Shown: positions 43,856 through 56,892 of the stretch, piece by piece | How positions within the stretch are numbered: the first letter of the stretch is position 1 | Layout: each line of letters opens with the position of its first letter | Assembly (NCBI RefSeq): GCF_963082655.1 | Contig: NC_081553.1 | Span: 227,677,827 to 227,741,826, forward strand | DNA length: 64,000 bases | Direction: 5' to 3' | From: Stomoxys calcitrans | Taxonomy: Eukaryota; Arthropoda; Insecta; Diptera; Muscidae | Notes under the pieces: generated by a model | What the model saw: the letters and a program-made list of their open reading frames with translations, nothing else | Database searches by the model: none | What the model was told of the DNA's origin: nothing | Position numbers and translations under genes: made by a program

Positions 43856-45205
43856 AATTTTTTTGGCCGAGTGTCATCTGTTTTGCTTTTGCCAGCATTT
43901 TAATAATTCCGATGACTGTGTGACTTGAGCTGACTGACTAAGTTTGCTGTTGTGAATTATTTACCCCCCCCCCCCCCCCCCCCCCCCAATTTAAGGCAAT
44001 ACGAGTACCGTCTATCCAAGCCTCCCGGCCATAAAAACCGATTCACAGAGCAGCACATTTCTTTCCCCCTTTCATGCTGGCTTACAAAATATTTCATAAA
44101 ACCAAAAACAAAAAAAAAAAAAAAACTTTGTTGCTCTGGGGTGTGCTGTTTATTTTTTTATTATTTAATATGCAGAATTGTAATATTTATAAATAAAATG
44201 GCATTTTATTACGCCCGAAAAACAAACAAGGAAAACAAAAAACTTTATTACTTGACTCAGCTACTCCAGTGAGCGCAGCAGCATACATGCGAAAGAAAGA
44301 AAGAAAGTAAATTAACACACAAATATTTATTCGCATCAAACTGCGGCGAAAAGCTTTGTTTGGTGTTTGGGGCAAGTGGGAAAGGCAGTGGCTGTCAGCA
44401 ATGGACAAGGGGGTGGTATCAGAGCCAAAAATGGGGTATCGTAAAGATATCAAAAAAAAAATTGGTTGTTGTAAATAAATTCACGAAATCTCTTTACTAT
44501 CCATTTTGATATTTGTTGGTGCTGCTGCGTTTTTATTTGCCTTTCTTGGGGCGTTTTTTGTTGTTGTTGTTGTTGTTGTTTGAAACAACACCCAAAACGA
44601 GAATATAACAACAAAACCCACCAAAAAATTATACCAAAAACCAAGAGAGCGGGTAAAATTTGTAATCAGCTCTGACCCGATTTCATTTAATAGGCTTTTT
44701 ATGGCTTATGTTGTTGTTGTTGTTGTTGTTTTATAGTTGTGGTGATTGTTTTCATGGTTTTATCAATGGCAAGCAACATTTTTTATTACTGGTAATGATA
44801 AATTGATCGTTGGCATGAAACATTCATTGATTCGCTCACTCACTCACTCGCTCATTCACCTATTGGACTTTCAAATCATTTGATGGCATTACAACGCATT
44901 TGGGCGTTTTTCCTTCGTTTTTGTTCAATCGGATGTAGTCATTTCATAGATACCAGTCAATAACATTCGCAAAAAAAGAGTGATGGAAAAGCAAAAATTA
45001 AGGAGAGTTTTGTAATCCCATCTTAAGCCAAAATTTATGGACTTTGTCTATGGTTTTATTTATTGCATGAGAAAGGCCCAAAAGTAAAAGAGAAATAAAG
45101 AAACAAGTGTAAAATATTTATGACGCTGGTTATTAATGTGTAAATGAACTCATAAACATGCTCTAAAGAATAGGAGGGGGGAACTGCCATTATTAATAAG
45201 ATTTT
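43856..45205. other. Non-repetitive DNA with microsatellites
   Basis: Contains a 24-C homopolymer at 43964-43987, an A run near 44109-44125, (GTT)n near 44558-44580 and 44710-44730, and (CACT)n near 44836-44850. No coding frame could be supported. Confidence 0.5.
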
Positions 45206-46622
45206 TATACCCTCCACCATAAGATGGGGGGTATACTAATTTCGTCATTCTGTTTGTAACTACTCGAAATATTCGTCTGAGACCCCATAAAGTATATATA
45301 TTTTTGATCTTCGCGACATTTTATGTCGATCTCCATGGTCGGTCCATGTTTTGATATAGCTGCCATATAAACCGATCTTGGGTCTTGACTTCTTGAGCCT
45401 CTAGAGTGCGCAATTCTTATCCGATTGGAATGGAATTTTGCACGACGTGTTTTGTTATGATACCCAACAACTGTGCCAAGTATGGTTCGAATCGGCTCAT
45501 AACCTGATATAGCTGCCATATAAACCGATCTTGGGTTTTGACTTCTTGAGCCTCTAGAGGGCGCAATTCTTATCCGATTGGAATGGAATTTCGCACGACG
45601 TGTTTTGTTATGATATCCAACAACTGTGCCAAGTATGGTTCAAATCGGTCCATAACCTGATATAGCTGTCATATAAACCGACTTTGTGGTCTTGACTTCT
45701 TGAGCCTCTAGAGGGCGCAATTCTTACCCGATTGAAATGAAATTTTGCACGAAGTATTTCGTTATGATATCCAACAACAGTGCCAAGTATGGTTCAAATC
45801 GACTTTGTGGTCTTGACTTCTTGAGCCTCTAGAATGCGCAATTCTTATCCGATTTGAATGAATTTTTGCACGAAGTATTTCGTTATGATATCCAACAACT
45901 GTGCCAAGTATGGTTCAAATCGGTCCATAACCTGATATAGCTGTCATATAAACCGATCTTGGGTCTTGACTTTTTGAGCCTCTAGAGGGCGCAATTCTTA
46001 TCCGACTGGAATGAAATTTTGCACGACATGTTTTGTTATGATATCCAACAACTGTGCCATAACCTGATATAGCTGTCGTTTAAACAGATCTGGGGATTTG
46101 ACTTCTTGAGCTTCTAGAGGGCCCAATTTCTATCCGATTTGGCTGAAATTTTGCATGACGTATTTTATTCTTACTTTCAACAACTGTGTCAAATAAGGTT
46201 CAAGTCGGTCCATAACCTGATATAGCTGCCATATAAACCGATCTGGGATCTTGACTTTTTGACCCCTAGAGGTCGCAATTATTATCCGATATGCCTGAAA
46301 TTTTGTATTATGGTCTGAATCGGTCTTTTGCCCGATACAGCTCCCATATAAATCGTTCTCTCTATTTTACTGCTTGAGCCCCCAATGGGCGCAATTCTTA
46401 TTCGAATTGGCTGAAATTTTACACAGGTCTCCAACATATAATTTATATGTGGTCCGAACCGGACCATATCTTGATATCGCTCTAATAGCAGAGCAAATCT
46501 TTTCTTATATCCTTTTTTTCTGCCTAAGAAGAGATGCCGGGAAAAGAACTCGACAATTGCGATCCATGGTGGAGGGTATATAAGATTCGGCCCGGACGAA
46601 CTTAGCACGCTTTTACTTGTTT
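45206..46622 (+). repeat. Family A repeat, complete copy lacking CCGT tract
   Basis: Hairpin 'tataccctccaccataag' with partner, then a jump from 'atgtcgatct' straight to 'ccatggtcggtcc', so the (CCGT)n tract is deleted. About six monomers follow, then TTCGGCCCGGACGAA near 46586-46600. Confidence 0.85.
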
Positions 46623-46658
46623 TTTATAATTTTATACCCTCCACCATTGGTTGGGGGC

Positions 46659-46980
46659 GGAGGCCACCGTGGCGCAGAGGTTAGCATGTCTGCCTATGAC
46701 ATTAAACGCCTGGGTTCGAATCCTGGCAAGACCATCAGAAAATAATTTTCAGCGGTGGTTTTTCCCTCCTAATGCTGGCAACAGTTGTGTCGTACTATGC
46801 CATGTAAAACTTCTCTCCAAAGAGCTGTCGCACTGTGGCACGGCTTTCGGACTCGGCTTTAAAAAGGAGGTCCCTTATCATTGAGCTTAAACTTGAATAT
46901 GAATGCACTCATTGATAGGTGAGAAGTTTGCCCCTGTTCCTTAGTGGAATGTTCATGGGCAAAATTTGCAAATTTCCATT
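46659..46980 (+). mobile_element. tRNA-derived SINE, best-preserved copy
   Basis: 322 bp. The A box 'tggcgcagaggttagcatg' is at 46670-46688 and the B box 'ggttcgaatcc' at 46713-46723, spaced as in a tRNA gene. A unique body and an end 'aaaatttgcaaatttcc' follow. It is the reference for the copies at 7917, 12885, 27140, 28583 and 59967. There is no cloverleaf acceptor stem, so this is not a working tRNA gene. Confidence 0.85.
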
Positions 46981-47225
46981 TTGATCCATGGCGGAGGGTG
47001 ACTTTCTCCTCGTCGGAGCTTAGGGGAAGTCCTATTTTAACTGAGGAACGTTTGTGGTCTGGCATCGTCCCACAAAATCGTATCAATTTTCATATCAAAC
47101 TCAGATACCCTTGAAGTTTCTGTCAAAAGCGACTTTGTCATCGGTCCAAATATGTCGATCTTTATTTCCTTGGGTCTTTAACAGTACTTTGAGTAGTATT
47201 AGATGAAGAGGCTACCAGAATGACC
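46981..47225 (-). mobile_element. LINE RT fragment
   Basis: Matches 34196-34390 of the large LINE in order: 'actgaggaacg', 'ccaaactcagacat'-like text, 'acccttgaag', and 'gggtctttaacagtac' against 'gggtcttttccaggat'. It is strongly diverged. Confidence 0.55.
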
Positions 47226-48357
47226 AGGACTTTGTCAAGTTAAGACGCTCAGAAACCCTACTTGGTACCCCTTATTCTCTACGTCACCGCTTCAAAATCT
47301 CAGTAGCATTTTGCAGGTCAGTTTTTGATGTTTGGCCTTATAAAGTTTAGTTTTTGTCTTTGAATGTTTTTAACTTTTGTAGCTTTATTTTTTTTTTTTT
47401 TCAAATGTATTCTGCTGCTGTAATTAAATTTTTTACTTGACCTTTAAATTTTTTTGCTTAAATACCTCATAAGCATTTTTTTGTTAATTTTTTTTTAATA
47501 AAAGTGAATTTTCTAGTTTTTATGTCCTCCATAAAGACAAAATGCCTTCATTTGATTAACAATGAAGTTGCTGCCTTAAACTTTTGTTGCCTGGTGTTGT
47601 GTTTATAACTCATTTTATTATTGAAATACGTAAAAGAACTATGCTGTTGCTGTTAATTTTACAATGACGTATTTTCCTAAAAGCTTAACTGGTAATCTCA
47701 ACTTTATTTTGTGGTAGGTAATTAGTTTTTGTTTCTTTTTTTTCAAAAATTTATTCCCTTCATAAAAATTGTAAAAAGGAAGGGGTTTTTGAACATTTCT
47801 TATGCTCAGCCCATGGTGTCTGCATGTATGTGTGGGTATGTGTGTGTCTGTTGTATTTCTTGGGAGTGAATTTTATTGCTTTTTTGGGGCCATCATTAAT
47901 GCCACTGTGCCAAAGTTTGTATTTTTCCGAGTAAAATGCCATTAAGCAAACGACTCATAATAATAACAATAAAAAAAGGGAAGAAATAACTCTTCAAGAA
48001 ACTTGAAAAAAAAGAACAACAGACACAAAAGAACGAAAAAATCAACAAAAAAACTACAAAACTAAACTATTGTCTAATTTAATGTCTTATTTAACATTTA
48101 ACCTTCGAAAAGGTCTTTGTTGTGTGAGTTTTTGTTTTTTGTAAGAGTGAAAAACTATGATGATATCTGAAAAAATTATGCTGAAGAAAGAACCTGGAAT
48201 GGGAAGGGGTTGCAAATAGAGTTGTCATTTAGATGGGGAATAGAATGGTTAAGTAAACTTTTTTATGGTCACTGAGGACTGTGACAATAACCATAAGAGT
48301 GTAATCTAACTAAGACCAGGTTGCAAGAGTATGATACTACACTGATCGAAAATAGAA
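47226..48357. other. AT-rich non-repetitive DNA
   Basis: Long T and A runs and no supportable gene or repeat family. Confidence 0.45.
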
Positions 48358-49645
48358 CAAGTAAAAGTGTGCTAAGTTCGGCCGGGCCGAATCTTGGAAA
48401 CCCACGATCATGGATTCTGCTAAAAATTCATACAAAATAAATTTAGTTGAAGGACATAGTTTTATTCTGCATACCAAACTTCTGTCAAACCATCAAAAAT
48501 TAAAGCTACTAGGAACCGAACAAGGATAATCGAGAGACGGGTTTATATGGGAACTATATCATGTTAAAAACTGATTGGGAACGTCATTACAGAACATCAC
48601 ATGCAAAATTTCAGCCAGATCGGACAAACATTACGGCTTGTAAGGGCTCATGAAGTCAAATCGGGAGATCGGTTTATATGGGAGCTATATCGGGTTATAA
48701 CCCGATTCGGACCGTACTTGGCACAGTTGTTGGAAGTCGTAACAGAACACGACATGCAAAATTTTAGCTAAATCGGACAAAAATTGCGGCTTCCGGGGGC
48801 TCAAGAAGTCAAATCAGGAGATCGGTCTATATGGGAGCTATATCAGGTTATACACCGATTCGGACCGTACTAGGCACATTTGTTGGAAGTCATAACAGAA
48901 CACCGCATGCAAAATTTCAGCCAAATCGGACCAAAATTGCCTCTTGTAAGGGCTCAAGAAGTCAAATCGGGAGATCGGTTTATAAGGGAGCTATATCAGG
49001 TTATAGACCGATTTGAACTGTACTTGGTACAGTTGTTAGAAGTGTTAACAGAACCCCACATTCAAAATTTCAGCTAATTCGGACAAAAATTGTGGCTTGT
49101 GGGGGCTCAAGAAGTCAAATCGGGAGATCGGTTTATAAGGGAGCTATATCAGGTTTTAGACCGATTTTGACCGCACTTGGCACAGTTGTTAGAAGTGTTA
49201 ACAGAACCCCAAATTAAAAATTTCAGCCAATTCGGACAAAAATTGTGGCTTGTAGGGGCTCAAGAAGTCAAATCGGGAGATCGGTTTATATGGGAGCTAT
49301 ATCAGATTATAGACCAATTTTGACCGTACTTAGCCCAGTTGTTTAAAGTTTTAACAGAGCACTGTGTGCAAAATTTCTGCTAAATCGGATGAAAAATGAG
49401 GCTTCCAGGTGCTCCAGAAATCAAATCGGGAGATCGGTTTATATGGGTGCTACATCCAAACCTGAACCGATATGACGTTCGACCATATTAGTGATTTCGG
49501 ACGGACGAACATGTCTAGATCGACTCAGAACATCGAGACGATCAAGAATTTATATATTTTATGGGGTCTTAGACGAATATTTCGAGGTTTACCAAACGGA
49601 ATGACTAAATTGGTACACCCCCATCCTATGGTGGTGAGTATAAAA
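48358..49645 (-). repeat. Family A repeat, complete copy
   Basis: Palindrome TTCGGCCGGGCCGAA near 48377-48391 and 'acccacgatcatgg', then about six monomers of the 'gtcaaatcgggagatcggtt' subtype. It closes with the hairpin 'cccccatcctatggtggtga'. Confidence 0.85.
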
Positions 49646-51650
49646 CCAAGTAAAAACGTGTTAGCCTCGGCCGTGCCAAACTTTGGATACCCACCACCAT
49701 GGACATATTAGCCTTCCTCTTTTATAACAACTCCTCTAAATATCGATAGTTATATGCAAGTAAGGGCTGGCCTAGATCATATTTGATGCAGGTGCCGAGA
49801 ACTCTTGTTCAAGTCGGGCAACAAATTCGCTTTTAATGGTATTAGTAATAAACTCTGAACTGGACCATATGGTGGTCGGATGAATGGAGGGTTAATACAA
49901 GTAAAATTCGCTATTTATGTGATTAGTAATAAACTCTGTTCTGGACCATATGGTGGTCGGATGACGGAAGGGTTAATACAAGTCACAGTGTCAAATTTTA
50001 GCAAAATCGGGTAATAATTGCGACTTTTATGGGCTTGAGACCCTGAAACGGCAGATCGGTCTATATGACAAGCATATCTAGCGAAATCGGATAATAATTG
50101 CGGCTTTTAGGGCCTTAAGACCCTCGATCGGAAGATCGGTCTATATGACAGCTTTATCTAAATATAGTCCAATTTGAACCATATTTGAGTCGGTTATCGG
50201 GAGGCTCATAACAACTCTGCATTTCAAATTTCAGCGAAATTGGGTAATAATTGCAGTTTTTATGGGCTTTCGACAGATCGGTCTATATGGCAGCTATATC
50301 TTAATATAGTCCGATCTGAAGCATATTTGGGTCGGATGTCGGGAGACACAAAGCAACTAAAAGTTTCAAATTTCGTCAAAATCGGGTAATAATTGCGACT
50401 TTTGTGGGCTTAAGACCCTCAATCGGCTGAACGGTCTATATGGCAGGCATATCTTTATATAGCCTGATCTGAACCATATTTAAATTGGATGTAGGGAGGC
50501 TCAGAACAACTCCCTAGTTCAAATTTCAGCGAAATCGAGTAATAATTGCGGCTTTTTTAGGCTTAGGACCTAAATCGGCAAATCGGTCTATATGGCAGGC
50601 ATATCTTAATATAGTCCGATCTGAACCATATTTAGGTCGGATGTCGGGAGGCTTAAAACGGCTCACTATGTTTTATCGAAAACGGGTAAAAATTGCGGCT
50701 TTCGTTGGCTTAAGACTCTAAATCTGCAAATCGGTCTCTGTGATATCTAAATATTTTCCAAACTGAACCATATTTGAGTCGGATGTCGGGGGGTTTAAAA
50801 CAGTTCACAGGTTTCAATTTCATTGAAATCGAATAATATCTGCGGCTTTTATGGCAGATCGGTCTATATGGCATCTATATGTATATATGGCCCGATATGG
50901 GCCATATTAGTTTTGAATATCGTGGACCCTAGTACAACTTTCTGTTTCAAATTTCTGCGAAATCGGACAAAAAACTGGGGCTTTTACGTGCTTAATACTC
51001 TAAATCGCCAGATCGGTCTATATGGGAGCTATATCCAAATATAGTCCGATTTGGCCCATTCAAGAACTTAACCTGCGTATTGAAGAAATACTGGTAGCCT
51101 CATTTTTCATTTGATGTGGCTGAAATATTGCACATAGTGTTCTGTTATGACTTCCAACAAATATGCCTAGTACCGTCCAAATCGGTATATACTCTGATAT
51201 AGCTCCCATATAAACCGATCACTCGATGTTACCTCTTGAACACATAGAAGCCACAATTTTCATCCGATATGGCAGAAATTGTGCATGTAGTGTTCTGTTG
51301 TGAATTCCAACAACTGTGTCAAGTCCGGTTCAGATCGGTCTATAACCTAATATAGCTCCAATATAAACGGATCTCTCGATTTGACTTCTTGAGCCACTGG
51401 AATCCGCGATCCATGCAGGCGGGTTCCCAAGATTCGGCTGGTCGAACTTATCACGCTTTACTTGTTAAAGACTAGCGTGATTACAACTGACGGACGGACA
51501 GACACAAGGATATCGTTCGATAGTCTTAGAATTTTACGACGATCAGAAATATATATTCTTTGTAGTATCGGCAATGGGTATTTCGATGTTTTGCAAACGG
51601 AATGACTAAATGAATGTACCCTCTATCCTATAATGGTGGTTACAAAAATG
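49646..51650 (-). repeat. Family B repeat, complete, with nested A fragment
   Basis: Starts with a decayed palindrome (CTCGGCCGTGCCAAA near 49667-49681) right after the family A copy. It runs through about eight monomers to 51092. It resumes at 51467 with 'gactagcgtgattac', a CGGA tract and the decayed hairpin 'ctctatcctataatggtgg'. Confidence 0.8.
51093..51466 (+). repeat. Family A fragment nested in family B
   Basis: Two forward A monomers and a palindromic end ('ttcggctggtcgaac', near 51440-51455) with an 'acttgttaaag' tail. They interrupt the family B copy between 'gaagaaatac' and 'gactagcgtg'. Confidence 0.7.
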
Positions 51651-53344
51651 CGTTGCAAAATCATACACCATTAGTCTCATTTCCCTGTACAGGAATTTTT
51701 GAAGGCCTGTAGAGGAGTATGGATTTTGTGAACATACGTTGTTGATTTCATGCATCAGTCGTTATGAACGTCATCCCTACAAAATGTGTGTGTAAACCAG
51801 TGATGAGCTCTCTAACACACTTGAAAATTCTAAATTGTGTTTGTGTGAGTGTCAGTAAAATACGAACAGTCAACAAAATGTAAAATAACAACAATAACCG
51901 AACGAAGGCACACGATGTTGCTTAAACTGTCCTATTGCTCGGGCACATGGATTTGTATATTGAATGCACAAAGGCGGTGCATTACCACATTGCACCACAC
52001 AATCATGCAATGGATGGCACACAATTTCGATTCTCACCAGCAAACAAAAACTTTAAAACAAGCGGTGCACAAATCGTTGTCAGAATATCAACGGCTGTGG
52101 ACAGTTTCGAACGTTTTGTTCACAGACAATTGTTGTTGATTAATGACCAATTGGTCGGTGGGTCTGATAACACTAACCGTCTGATAATGTGGTGAATCAA
52201 TTTAATGAACCTTGGGGTCAATTCCACAACGTCGCGCCTCATTTTTTCGGTGAGTGTAGCAAACTTGCTGAGGCCTGTCTGTGACCTTCTTGGTATCACA
52301 GATAACTGATGTGTGACAAAGGGATCGCAGGTGTACATTATATGGGAACTTTAACACAAATATTGGAAGTCATGCCAGACATTTTCTTGCAAAATTGGAC
52401 CCAAATGTTAAATCAATTGTTTCCCCTAAGGGGCTCCAGAAGTCAAATCAGAAGATTTAATTGCAGACGGACATCGCCTGTCTTACATAGAATATCATAG
52501 AAGTATCCAACATACCCAACCTATGGGGTAATACCGTTTATTAAAAAAATTTGTACAACTATTTCCTTTCTCTTAAGCTAACCCCCCATATTATTTACGA
52601 TTTTGTTTTTTTTTTCGTCTTTTGTTTCCAAAATCTTTGCCAACTATTTATACATTTGTATTACTTTGCCACAAAGTCCCATGCCTGGGATTATGAATGC
52701 AAATCTATGGCATTCTTCAATCTACTAAAAGAAGAGCATTTAAAATTTTGTGGCTTTGAAACATGCCGAGCATGCAAATGAATGAACGAACGAACAAACG
52801 AATGAATGGCTGAGGTCCATTTCAAAATCTTTTATTTTATTCGAGCAGAATAATGCAATGGCCATACAATGCAATGTAATGCAATGCAAAGCAAAGGCGA
52901 ATTTCAATGAATAGCCCACATTGTTTGTATATCCGTTTGTGACACGATAAACAGATATTTCCTTTCAGGTTTGTTTGAATCTAGACCACAGGCAAAAAGA
53001 CACACACACACACACACATACACTCACACACAGAATTTCCATAGAGTTTGCACAATGGAAACTGCATATGGATGGATCACTTGAAAAAGAAAAAAAATTC
53101 AAAACATTCTGAGCTCGGTAAATACATTCTACTATGTGGGTAAATAATGAACAAAACGCCAAGCCAGCTAGGAAAATAGAACTCTTTCTTTGTATGCTTT
53201 AAGAATGTGACATGGGATGGTAGATAAAATGTGGCTACAAATTGGGTCATTCTATGAAAAGCTTAAATTGTCGAAATAAAAGTTCATATTCTTTGATAAG
53301 TACAGGTCTCTGTAAGTGAAAAAAGACATAAGAAGTAAGAATGT
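51651..53344. other. Non-repetitive DNA with microsatellites
   Basis: (GAAC/GAAT)n near 52781-52805, (GCAAT)n-like stretch near 52855-52890 and (CA)n near 52999-53020. Overlapping short frames at 51849-52195 were examined and show no recognised domain. A small A-like scrap may lie near 52330-52460. Confidence 0.4.
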
Positions 53345-54945
53345 GCAAAGTTCGGCCAGGCCGAATCTTATATACCCTCCACCATAGTCAACATTTGTCG
53401 AGTTCTTTGCGCGGTATGTCTTTTTAGGCAAATAAAGAATATGGAATAAGAACTGTTATGCTATTGGAGCTATATCAAGTTATAGTCCGATTCGGACATT
53501 AAATGAATTAAATGCTGAACATTGTAAAAGTCATTGTGTAATATTTCAGTCCATTCGGATAAGAATTGCGCCTTGTAGGGGCTCAAGAAGCAAAATCGGG
53601 AGCTCGGTTTATATGGGAGCTGTATCAGGCTCTAGATCGATTCAGACCATATTGGACACGTAGTTGAAGGTCAGGGGACAAGTCGTTGTACAAAATTTCT
53701 ACCAAATCGGATGAGAATTGCGCCTTCAAAAAGCTGAAGAAGTCAAGATCTATGATTACAAGCAGCTATATCAGGTTATGAACCGATTTAAACCATACTT
53801 AGCACAGTTGTTGGAAGTGATAATAAAATACCATGTGCAAAATTTCAGTCAAATCGGATAAAAATCGTGGCTTGTAAGGGCTCAAGAAGTCAAATAGGGA
53901 GATCGGTTTATATTGGTGCTACATCAGGCTCTTGACCGTTTTGGACCCGATGTGCAAAATTTCAGCCACATCGGATGAAAATTTAGGCCTCCTATCGCTC
54001 TATTAGAGCGATATCATGATATGGTCTTCGGATCACAATTCGGTGATGGTTCGGACCACAATTAAATTATCTGTTGGAGACCTGTGTAAAATGTCAGCCA
54101 ATTCCAACAAGAATTGAGCCCTTTGGGGGCTCAAGAAGTAAAATAGAGAGATCGATATATGTGGGAGCTGTATCAGGCTATAGACCGATTCAGACCATAG
54201 TAAACACGTATGCTGATGGTCATGAGAGGATCCGTCGTACAAAATTTCAGGCAAATCGGATAATAATTGCCACCTCTAGAGGCTCAAGTAGTCAAGATCC
54301 CAGATCGGTTTATATGACAGCTATATCAGGTTATGAACCGATTTGAACCTTATTTGACACAGTTATTAAAAGACATCATAAAACACCTCGTGCAAAATAT
54401 CAGCCAAATCGGATAGGAATTGCGCCTACGAAAGGCTCAAGAAGTCTAGACCCATGATCGGTTTATATGGCAGCTATATTAAGTTATGCGCCCTCTAGAG
54501 ATTCAAGAATTCAAGACCCAAGATCGATTTATATGGGAGCTATATCAGGTTATCAACCGATTTGAACCATACTTGGCACAGTTGTTGGATACTATAACAA
54601 AATGCGTCGTGCAAACTTTCATTCCAATCCGATAAGAATTGCGCCCTGTAGAGGCTCAAGAAGTCAAGACCCAAGATCGGTTTATATGGCAGCTATATCA
54701 AAACATGGACCGATTTGGCCCATTTGCAATCCCAACCGACCTACACTAACAAGAAGCAGTTGTGCAAAATTTCAAGCGGCTAGCTCTACTCCTTCGAAAG
54801 TTAGCGTGCTTTCGACAGACAGACGGACAGACAGACGGACATGGCTACTTCGACTTAAAATGTCATGACGATCAAGCATATATATACTTTATGGGGTCTC
54901 AGACAAATATTTCGAGTAGTTACAAACAGAATGACGAATAAAAAC
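53345..54945 (-). repeat. Family A repeat, hairpin end lost
   Basis: Palindrome TTCGGCCAGGCCGAA near 53352-53366, about nine monomers, and a (CAGA/CGGA)n tract near 54816-54840. It breaks off at 'cagaatgacga' before the hairpin. Confidence 0.85.
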
Positions 54946-55447
54946 ACATTTTTATACCTTTCACCATAGGATGGGGGTATACTAATTTCGTCATTCGGTC
55001 CATAATCGTAAAAAATTCCGGCTAAAGGGCTAAAGAAGTCAAATAGGGAGATCGGTTTATATGGGAGCTATATCAGATTCTTGACCGATTTAGACCTTAT
55101 TTCGCACAGTTTGTACAAACTTTCAGCCAAATCGGACTAAAATTGTGGCTTCCATGGGCTCGAGAAATCCAATTGGGAGATCGGTTTATATGGCCGCTAT
55201 ACCCAAGCGATATGGCACATTTGCAATCCCCAATGACCTACATCACTTAAAATTTGAAGCGCCTAGCTCTACGCGTTCTACCGCTATAGTGATTCCGACA
55301 GACGGACGAACGGACACGGCTTGTTCGAATCACAATTTCGAAATGATCAAGAATATATATACTTTATGGGGTCCTCGATATTTCGAGGTGTTACAAACGG
55401 AACGACTAGATTAGTATACCCCCATTCTATGGTGATGGGTATAAAAA
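54946..55447 (-). repeat. Family A pieces, mixed orientation
   Basis: A forward hairpin start (54951-54995) is followed by reversed A monomers from about 55015. It ends with a hairpin 'cccccattctatggtgatgg' near 55420-55439. This is a rearranged junction of at least two copies. Confidence 0.7.
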
Positions 55448-56892
55448 ACTATAGTAAAAAAATCTGTATATGTATGTATACCGATCTACCGATAAAGGGT
55501 CTGAAGCTCATAAAAGCTATATTTATCACCCAATTTAGCTGAAATTTGAAACAGAGGATTATCTTAAGTCTCCTGATATCTCACCTAAGTATGGATCAAA
55601 TCGGACCATATTCAGGTATAGCTGCCATGTAGGCCGATCTCCAGACAAAGGGTCTAGAGCACATAAAAGCTTTATTTTTTAACCGATTTCACTGAGTAGT
55701 TTTACGCTTCCTAAGAGAGGAACCAAATATTGTTCAGATCAGACTATATTTAGATATAGCTGTCATATAGACCGATCTGCCGATAAAGGGTCTGAAGCCC
55801 ACAAAAACTTTATTTATTACACGATTTCGCTGAAATTTGAAACAGAGGGTTATGTTAAGTCTCCTGATATCTGACCTAAGTATGGATCAAATCGGACTAT
55901 ATTCAGGTATAGCTGCCATATAGACCGATCTCCAGATAAAGGGCCTAAAACCTATAAAAGCTTTATTTTTAAACGATTTCACTGAAATTTGAAATATTGA
56001 GTAGTTTTACGCTTCCTAACATAGGACCCAAATATGGTTCAGATCGAACTATATTTAGATATAGCTGTCATATAGACCGATCTGCCGATAAAGGGTCTGA
56101 AGCCCACAAAAACTTTATTTATTACACGATTTCGCTGAAATTTGAAACAGAGGGTTATGTTAAGTCTCCTGATATCTGACCTAAGTATGGATCAAATCGG
56201 ACTATATTCAGGTATAGCTGCCATATAGACCGATCTCCAGATAAAGGGCCTAAAACCTATAAAAGCTTTATTTTTAAACGATTTCACTGAAATTTTAAAT
56301 ACTGAGTAGTTTTACGCTTCCTAACATAGGATCCAAATATGGTTCAGATCGAACTATATTTAGATATAGCTGTCATATAGACCGATCTGCCGATAAATGG
56401 TCTGAAGCCCATGAAAGCTCTATTTACAATATTAGTTCTCCCGACATCCGACCCAAATATGGTTCGGATCGGACTAGATTAAGATATAACTGACATATCC
56501 CGATAAAGGGTCTGAAGGAAATAAAAGCTTTATTTTTTTCCAATGTCGTTGAAATTTCAAACAGTAAGTAGTTTTAGGCCACTCTCTATCCGACCCAAAT
56601 ATGGTAAAGATCGGACTGTATTTAGATATAGCTGTCATATGGACCGATGTGCAGTTTAAGGGTCTGAATACTCATATAAAAGCTTTATTTATTACCCGAT
56701 TTTGTTGAAATTTGAAATACAAAATTCAACAGTGGCTTGTATATATTAGACCACTCAATATCCGTGTCGAATTTGGGTGCATAAGTTATCTAATTTTTAC
56801 CGGATTGGTCCGAAGTAGGGTTTTCTTATATACCCGAGGTGGTGGGTATCCAAAGTTCGGCACGGCCGAACTTAAGGCCTTTTTACTTGTTA
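55448..56892 (+). repeat. Family B repeat with 305-bp higher-order unit
   Basis: Begins mid-body and carries about nine monomers. It ends with palindrome TTCGGCACGGCCGAA near 56857-56871 and the tail 'tttttacttgtt'. Two monomers form a dimer repeated exactly 305 bp apart (55774, 56079, 56384). Confidence 0.88.

Noticed and set aside
46659..46740. Functional tRNA gene
   Set aside because: A and B boxes are present but there is no paired acceptor stem, and the same head recurs in several SINE copies.
51849..52195. Overlapping 96- and 86-codon ORFs
   Set aside because: Two frames over the same bases, no recognised family, and microsatellite-rich surroundings.
54602..54868. 88-codon gene with a Thr/Asp/Arg-rich tail
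   Set aside because: The 'TDRRTDRRT' tail is the translated (GACA/CGGA)n microsatellite of family A.
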